Assembly (NCBI GenBank): GCA_950059165.1
Contig: CATLUC010000009.1
Coordinates: forward strand, 1 to 9,007
Length of the DNA: 9,007 nucleotides
DNA from: an uncultured Clostridium sp.
GTDB taxonomy: Bacteria > Bacillota > Clostridia > TANB77 > CAG-508
Direction: 5' to 3'
How positions within the stretch are numbered: position 1 is the stretch's first letter; each line of letters begins with the position of its first letter. Position numbers and translations under genes: made by a program. Positions 5,855 through 9,007 of this stretch are shown here, piece by piece. The notes under the pieces are model-generated. The model saw only the letters and a list, made by a program, of their open reading frames with translations. It did no database searches and was not told where the DNA came from.

Positions 5855-6256
5855 GAATATTGTTTTATTTCTTCTTCTGTTAATTGTCCGTGTCTTTCTG
5901 TAATAGTCTGCAATAGCTTCATGTATTGCTTCTTCTGCTAAAACAGAACAATGTAATTTTACAGGTGGTAAACCTCCCAAATTATTTACTACATCTGTGT
6001 TTTTCAATTTTAATGCCTCTTCTATTGTTTTTCCTTTTATCATTTGTGTTGAAATACTGCTTGTTGCAATTGCTGCACCACAGCCAAAAGTCTTAAATTT
6101 TACATCTACTATAATGTTATTTTCTACTTTAATAAACATTTTCATAATATCTCCACAAACAGGATTTCCGACCTCTCCTATTCCAGAAGCATCTTCTATT
6201 TTTCCAACATTTCTTGGATTTGTATAATGTTCTACTACTTTTTCTGAATATTCCAT
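5840..6256 (-). CDS. iscU: IscU/NifU-type Fe-S cluster assembly scaffold, C-terminus frameshifted
   Basis: IscU is the scaffold on which Fe-S clusters are built from sulfur supplied by IscS. The core is intact: NPVCGD (C34, D36), TFGCGAAIATSS (C59) and LPPVKLHCSVLAEEAI (H102, C103) give all the expected ligand residues. The ATG at 6256 shares one base with the iscS stop (TAATG) and has AAGGAG upstream, so the pair is co-translated. After K121 the predicted tail TRTINRRRNK... is unlike the family. Dropping one base near 5893 restores RKHGQLTEEEIKQYSLQ... ending at a TAA at 5829-5827, which looks like the normal C-terminus. Either a natural single-base insertion or a sequence error changed the last ~20 residues. 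The core should still work. Confidence 0.93.
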   Translation of the reverse strand: MEYSEKVVEHYTNPRNVGKIEDASGIGEVGNPVCGDIMKMFIKVENNIIVDVKFKTFGCGAAIATSSISTQMIKGKTIEEALKLKNTDVVNNLGGLPPVKLHCSVLAEEAIHEAIADYYRKTRTINRRRNKTIFFTNW

Positions 6257-7437
6257 TATTTATTTTCTCCTTCCATAAATTTTTCATATAGTGGTGACAT
6301 TTCTCTTAATCTACCTACTATTTCTACTAAACTTTCTACGACATAGTCAATTTCTTCTTTTGTATTATATTTTCCTATTGAAACTCTTAAAGAACCATGT
6401 GCTATTTCATGTGGTAATCCTATTGCAAGTAATACATGTGATGGGTCAAGTGAACCAGAAGTACAAGCACTACCACTTGATGCACAAATTCCTTTTAAGT
6501 CTAAATTTAAAAGTAGTCCTTCTCCTTCAATAAATCTAAATGAAATATTACTGTTTCCTGGTAGCCTTTTTTCCATATCTCCATTTATCTTGATATATGG
6601 TATTTTTTCTTTTACTTGTTCTACATAATAATCTCTTAATTTTTTAATTTTATTGTTGTGTTCTTCTAAATTTTGATAAGATAATTCCATTGCTTTTGCA
6701 AGACCCACTATTCCTGCTACATTTTCTGTTCCTGCTCTTTTATTTCTTTCTTGATGTCCTCCATTTATAAATTTATTAAACTGTATTCCTTTTTTTACAT
6801 ACAAAACCCCAATTCCTTTTGGTCCATAAAATTTGTGTGCAGATAATGAAAGACTATCAACATTTAGTTCTTTTACATTTATCTTTACACTTCCTACTGC
6901 TTGTACAGCGTCTGTATGAAAAATAATATTTTGTTCTTTTGCAATTTTACCTATTTCTTTTATTGGTTGCAAAGTTCCAATTTCATTATTTGCAAACATT
7001 ATTGTAATTAGTGTTGTTGTTGGCTTTATTGATTTTTTTAATTCTTCTAAATCAACTATTCCATTCTCATTTACTCCTATATATGTTACTTCAAAGCCTT
7101 CTTTTGCTAACTGTTTGCAAGTTTCTAATACTGCTGGATGTTCAATTTTAGATGTAATAATATGGTTTCCTTTGTTTTTATAACTATATGCAATTCCTCT
7201 AATTGCTGTATTATCACTTTCACTTCCACCTGATGTAAAATAGATTTCACTTGGATTGCAATTTAGAATTTTGGCTATCTTTTCTCTTGAATCTTCAACA
7301 GCTTTTTTATTTTCTCTTCCAATTTTGTAAATAGATGATGGATTTCCATAGCTCTCTAATAAATATGGCATCATGGCTTTTACCACTTCTTCATCTGTTT
7401 TGGTTGTAGCATTATTGTCTAAATATATAGTATTCAT
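6256..7437 (-). CDS. iscS: Cysteine desulfurase (NifS/IscS family)
   Basis: A PLP-dependent cytosolic enzyme that removes sulfur from L-cysteine, leaving alanine, and passes it as a persulfide to IscU and other acceptors. At 393 residues it is full length for the family. Visible motifs are YLDNNATT at the N-terminus, TSGGSESDN (cofactor phosphate binding), H100 in IEHPAV, D175 and Q178 in HTDAVQA, the Schiff-base lysine K202 in SLSAHKFYGPKG, GTENV, and the catalytic C325 in SSGSACTSG. ATG 7437 has GAGGA 8 nt upstream. It leads a two-gene unit with iscU behind its own strong promoter. Persulfide is probably also supplied to tRNA thiolation, but no such partner gene is present here. Which paralogue (IscS or NifS) cannot be settled; pairing with iscU and an iscR-like gene favours IscS. 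Confidence 0.96.
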   Translation of the reverse strand: MNTIYLDNNATTKTDEEVVKAMMPYLLESYGNPSSIYKIGRENKKAVEDSREKIAKILNCNPSEIYFTSGGSESDNTAIRGIAYSYKNKGNHIITSKIEHPAVLETCKQLAKEGFEVTYIGVNENGIVDLEELKKSIKPTTTLITIMFANNEIGTLQPIKEIGKIAKEQNIIFHTDAVQAVGSVKINVKELNVDSLSLSAHKFYGPKGIGVLYVKKGIQFNKFINGGHQERNKRAGTENVAGIVGLAKAMELSYQNLEEHNNKIKKLRDYYVEQVKEKIPYIKINGDMEKRLPGNSNISFRFIEGEGLLLNLDLKGICASSGSACTSGSLDPSHVLLAIGLPHEIAHGSLRVSIGKYNTKEEIDYVVESLVEIVGRLREMSPLYEKFMEGENK

Positions 7438-7451
7438 CTTATTTTCCTCTT

Positions 7452-7504
7452 TTCCTATTGTTATAGTAGGAATTATAACATTTATTTCCTAGTAAGTCAA
7501 TAGG
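7452..7504 (-). promoter_or_regulatory. Two dyads flanking the iscSU promoter, candidate IscR/Rrf2 operators
   Basis: CCTA-N9-TAGG (7488-7504) covers the -35 box. TTCCTA-N9-TAGGAA (7452-7472) covers the predicted transcription start. Both share a CCTA/TAGG core with 9-nt spacing, as expected for one dimeric repressor bound twice. The Rrf2 protein encoded just upstream is the natural candidate, but the sites are not matched to a known consensus here. Confidence 0.5.
7472..7500 (-). promoter_or_regulatory. Sigma-A promoter of iscSU
   Basis: On the minus strand TTGACT (7495-7500) and TATAAT (7472-7477) are separated by exactly 17 nt. The -10 box lies ~35 nt before the iscS ATG, so the leader is only ~30 nt and leaves little room for a riboswitch. 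The position after the iscR terminator shows that iscSU is transcribed separately from iscR. Confidence 0.85.
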
Positions 7505-7608
7505 ATTTCTTTAATTTTTTAGTTGCAAGCTTAGATGCACAAAATCCTTCATTTATTTTAACCTTAAGCCATTACCTTACCACCCTTGTTATTGCAAAAA
7601 TCGAAACT
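7505..7608. other. Intergenic DNA between the iscR terminator and the iscS promoter
   Basis: About 100 bp without a reading frame of note. It contains two TTGCAA palindromes (about 7523 and 7592) and a locally purine-rich GGGTGGTAAGG tract on the minus strand. I see no convincing promoter, hairpin or small gene in it. Confidence 0.4.
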
Positions 7609-7640
7609 AAAAAGACTAATGTGCTTTATTCACACACTAG
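7609..7640 (-). terminator. Intrinsic terminator after the iscR-like gene
   Basis: Minus-strand CTAGTGTG / CACATTAG (7633-7640 with 7616-7623) pairs over 8 bp with one G-U and a 9-nt loop. It is followed by TCTTTTT and starts only a few bases after the TAA of the regulator gene. Confidence 0.75.
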
Positions 7641-7643
7641 CTT

Positions 7644-8042
7644 CTACTTTATTAAATCTTCTAATGTTTTACTATTTACATATTCATTAATTACATCATC
7701 TAGACCTTTCCAAAAAGAACGTGTTTTACATGCTTCTTGTCTTTCACATTTTCCCTCTTTAGTTAGGCAATCTATTGGTATTAATTCCCCTTCAGTAGCT
7801 TTTAATATATCTCCTATTATATATTCATTTGGCTTTCTTGCTAATTTATATCCACCTGCATTTCCTCTAGCTGTTTCTAGGTATCCTGCCTTAGTTAGCA
7901 TTGCTATAATTTGTTCTAAATATTTATTTGATATTTCTTGCCTTTCAGATATCTCTTTAACAGTTATATATTTTTCATTATTATTTAATGCCAAATCTAT
8001 CATAACCCTTAAAGCATATCTTCCTTTTGTAGATATTTTCAT
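7644..8042 (-). CDS. iscR: IscR-like Rrf2 family transcriptional regulator
   Basis: A 132-residue Rrf2 protein. Residues 1-65 hold the winged helix: MKISTKGRYALRVMIDLA, the VKEISERQEISNKYLEQI helix-turn-helix, and the wing LETARGNAGGYKLAR. Residues C92, C99 and C105 (DCLTKEGKCERQEACKTR) occupy the positions of the [2Fe-2S] cysteine ligands of IscR. It should therefore sense Fe-S status and control Fe-S assembly genes in the cytosol. The ATG at 8042 has GGAGG 6 nt upstream. The gene begins only 12 bp after the glycosyltransferase stop, so it is probably co-transcribed with it or uses a promoter inside it. A terminator separates it from iscSU. CymR-type Rrf2 regulators of cysteine metabolism are related, but they lack this cysteine trio, so IscR is the better call. 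Confidence 0.9.
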   Translation of the reverse strand: MKISTKGRYALRVMIDLALNNNEKYITVKEISERQEISNKYLEQIIAMLTKAGYLETARGNAGGYKLARKPNEYIIGDILKATEGELIPIDCLTKEGKCERQEACKTRSFWKGLDDVINEYVNSKTLEDLIK

Positions 8043-8054
8043 CTCTTACCTCCA

Positions 8055-8936
8055 TCAATAATACATCTTCGTTTTTATTACACCTGGTATATATAGCAAC
8101 AAATATAGTAACTTATTATATATTCCTTTCACATTTTGAACTGGCTTTTTTGCTTTAGTAAGATAGCCAAATAAAATATAATGTTTTATTACATATAACC
8201 TTTTCTTAAATGTAACATTTTTCATATCATGACTAAAAATTTCTTTAAAATATTCAAAATATCCAAAAGGATTTTCAATAAATTGTTTTTTTACGTTTTT
8301 TGTATATCCATCTTCTTGATACTCACATATCATAATTGGTTTATTGATACAAATCATTTTATATTGTAAATCCATTTCATGATACATTCTAGCTTCTGTA
8401 ACAAATTTTTCTTGTTGTTCTAATTTATGTATATATTGTTTTCTAATTTTAGAGAAAAATACTAATGCCTTTTCCCCTGTTTCCCCATCTTTAAAATATA
8501 AATCAAACATTGTTGTTTCTTTTTTAGGGAAGTTTCTTCCCATATTTTCATTGTTTGAATTATATTTCAAAAAGCACATTGCATAGCAATTAGTTCTATT
8601 TTTATTTTCTTGCCAAGTTTTTTTTATTATACTAAAAGCTTCATCTGTAAAATAATCATCTGAATCACATTCTATAATTACATCACCTGTTGCTTTTTCT
8701 ACTAAATTATTAATTGCTACCATTTTGCCTTGATGTTCTTGTTCATTATATAAAATTCCAATTTTGTTTTCTTGTGCCCATTGTTTGATTAGCTCTTTTG
8801 TATCATCTGTTGAGCTGTCATCCATAATAAGCCATTCTATTTCTATTCCATCTATTTTATTTTTTAATAAACTTTGATATAAATTGCTTAGCAAATTGGC
8901 TCTGTTGTAAGTTGGTGTTAATATTGATATTTTCAT
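8055..8936 (-). CDS. Family 2 glycosyltransferase (GT-A fold)
   Basis: A 293-residue protein with the GT2 nucleotide-sugar binding pattern. It opens ISILTPTYNRANLLSNLYQSL, then IEWLIMDDSSTDDT (D39, D40) contacts the nucleotide, and ECDSDDYF (D91, D93, D94) is the metal-binding DxD-type motif. The C-terminal third is basic and aromatic, with a hydrophobic LLYLLLYIPGVI stretch near the end that could associate with the membrane. Such enzymes transfer sugars to polysaccharide, teichoic acid or glycolipid acceptors on the inner face of the membrane; donor and acceptor cannot be read from the sequence. ATG 8936 has GGAG 6 nt upstream. No other polysaccharide gene is within the window. It is probably the last gene of an operon entering from the right, with iscR appended. 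Confidence 0.9.
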   Translation of the reverse strand: MKISILTPTYNRANLLSNLYQSLLKNKIDGIEIEWLIMDDSSTDDTKELIKQWAQENKIGILYNEQEHQGKMVAINNLVEKATGDVIIECDSDDYFTDEAFSIIKKTWQENKNRTNCYAMCFLKYNSNNENMGRNFPKKETTMFDLYFKDGETGEKALVFFSKIRKQYIHKLEQQEKFVTEARMYHEMDLQYKMICINKPIMICEYQEDGYTKNVKKQFIENPFGYFEYFKEIFSHDMKNVTFKKRLYVIKHYILFGYLTKAKKPVQNVKGIYNKLLYLLLYIPGVIKTKMYY

Positions 8937-9007
8937 TTTTACTCCATTTCTTCTCTTACTTAGGTTGTAAAAGAATTAAATTTTGGCTAGGAAAACAAGT
9001 TTGAAAT
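8937..9007. other. Right-edge DNA upstream of the glycosyltransferase
   Basis: Seventy-one bases, AT-rich, holding the GGAG ribosome binding site. No gene, clear promoter or terminator can be defined in this fragment. Confidence 0.4.

Noticed and set aside
5880..5896. Programmed ribosomal frameshifting at the end of iscU
   Set aside because: There is no classic slippery heptamer or strong stimulatory structure near 5893. A plain one-base insertion or a sequence error is simpler.
7505..7608. A riboswitch or T-box upstream of iscS
   Set aside because: The mapped-looking promoter lies downstream of this stretch, so it would not be part of the iscS leader, and no T-box or riboswitch core was seen.
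7621..8061. Plus-strand open frame of 146 codons opposite the iscR-like gene
   Set aside because: The minus strand encodes a complete Rrf2 protein with an SD. The plus frame begins inside that gene's terminator and has no recognisable domain.

Overview
The window is very AT-rich, and every clear protein gene lies on the minus strand. Short 4-14 bp gene junctions, strong GGAGG-type ribosome binding sites and consensus sigma-A promoters point to a low-GC Firmicute. An Rrf2 regulator plus a NifS/NifU-type IscS-IscU pair, and a DUF4179-like anti-sigma factor behind a small sigma factor, fit the Clostridia. No species can be named from this.

Layout read along the minus strand (right to left): a family 2 glycosyltransferase (8055-8936) is followed after 12 bp by an IscR-like Rrf2 regulator (7644-8042) and an intrinsic terminator. 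A strong separate promoter carrying two dyads then drives iscS-iscU (7437-5840). The iscU reading frame looks frameshifted over its last ~20 codons. Next comes a compact intergenic module (about 5566-5854), described below. It is followed by a three-gene, translationally coupled operon: a sigma-70 family factor (TTG start), a membrane anti-sigma factor, and a signal-peptide protein with a C-terminal membrane anchor. The last 12 codons of that third gene lie inside a REP-like palindrome. At the left edge is a secreted, zinc-dependent N-acetylmuramoyl-L-alanine amidase with five tandem ~134-residue repeats; its 3' end lies outside the window.

The most interesting element is the module between iscU and the sigma operon. 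A minus-strand mRNA (consensus promoter, 5' hairpin, perfect SD) encodes a 32-residue peptide. A convergent ~68-nt plus-strand RNA has its own perfect TTGACA-N17-TATAAT promoter and terminator. The small RNA carries 15 nt exactly complementary to the peptide's start-codon region, and the two terminator loops share a 7-nt complementarity. This is the architecture of par/Fst-type type I toxin-antitoxin loci, but the peptide does not look like Fst. It is a candidate new type I toxin-antitoxin or small-RNA-controlled microprotein family.

Functionally the window joins Fe-S cluster assembly (iscR, iscS, iscU), an envelope-related sigma/anti-sigma circuit, and cell-wall enzymes (amidase, glycosyltransferase). 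Only the first two groups have internal functional logic; the rest may simply be neighbours.
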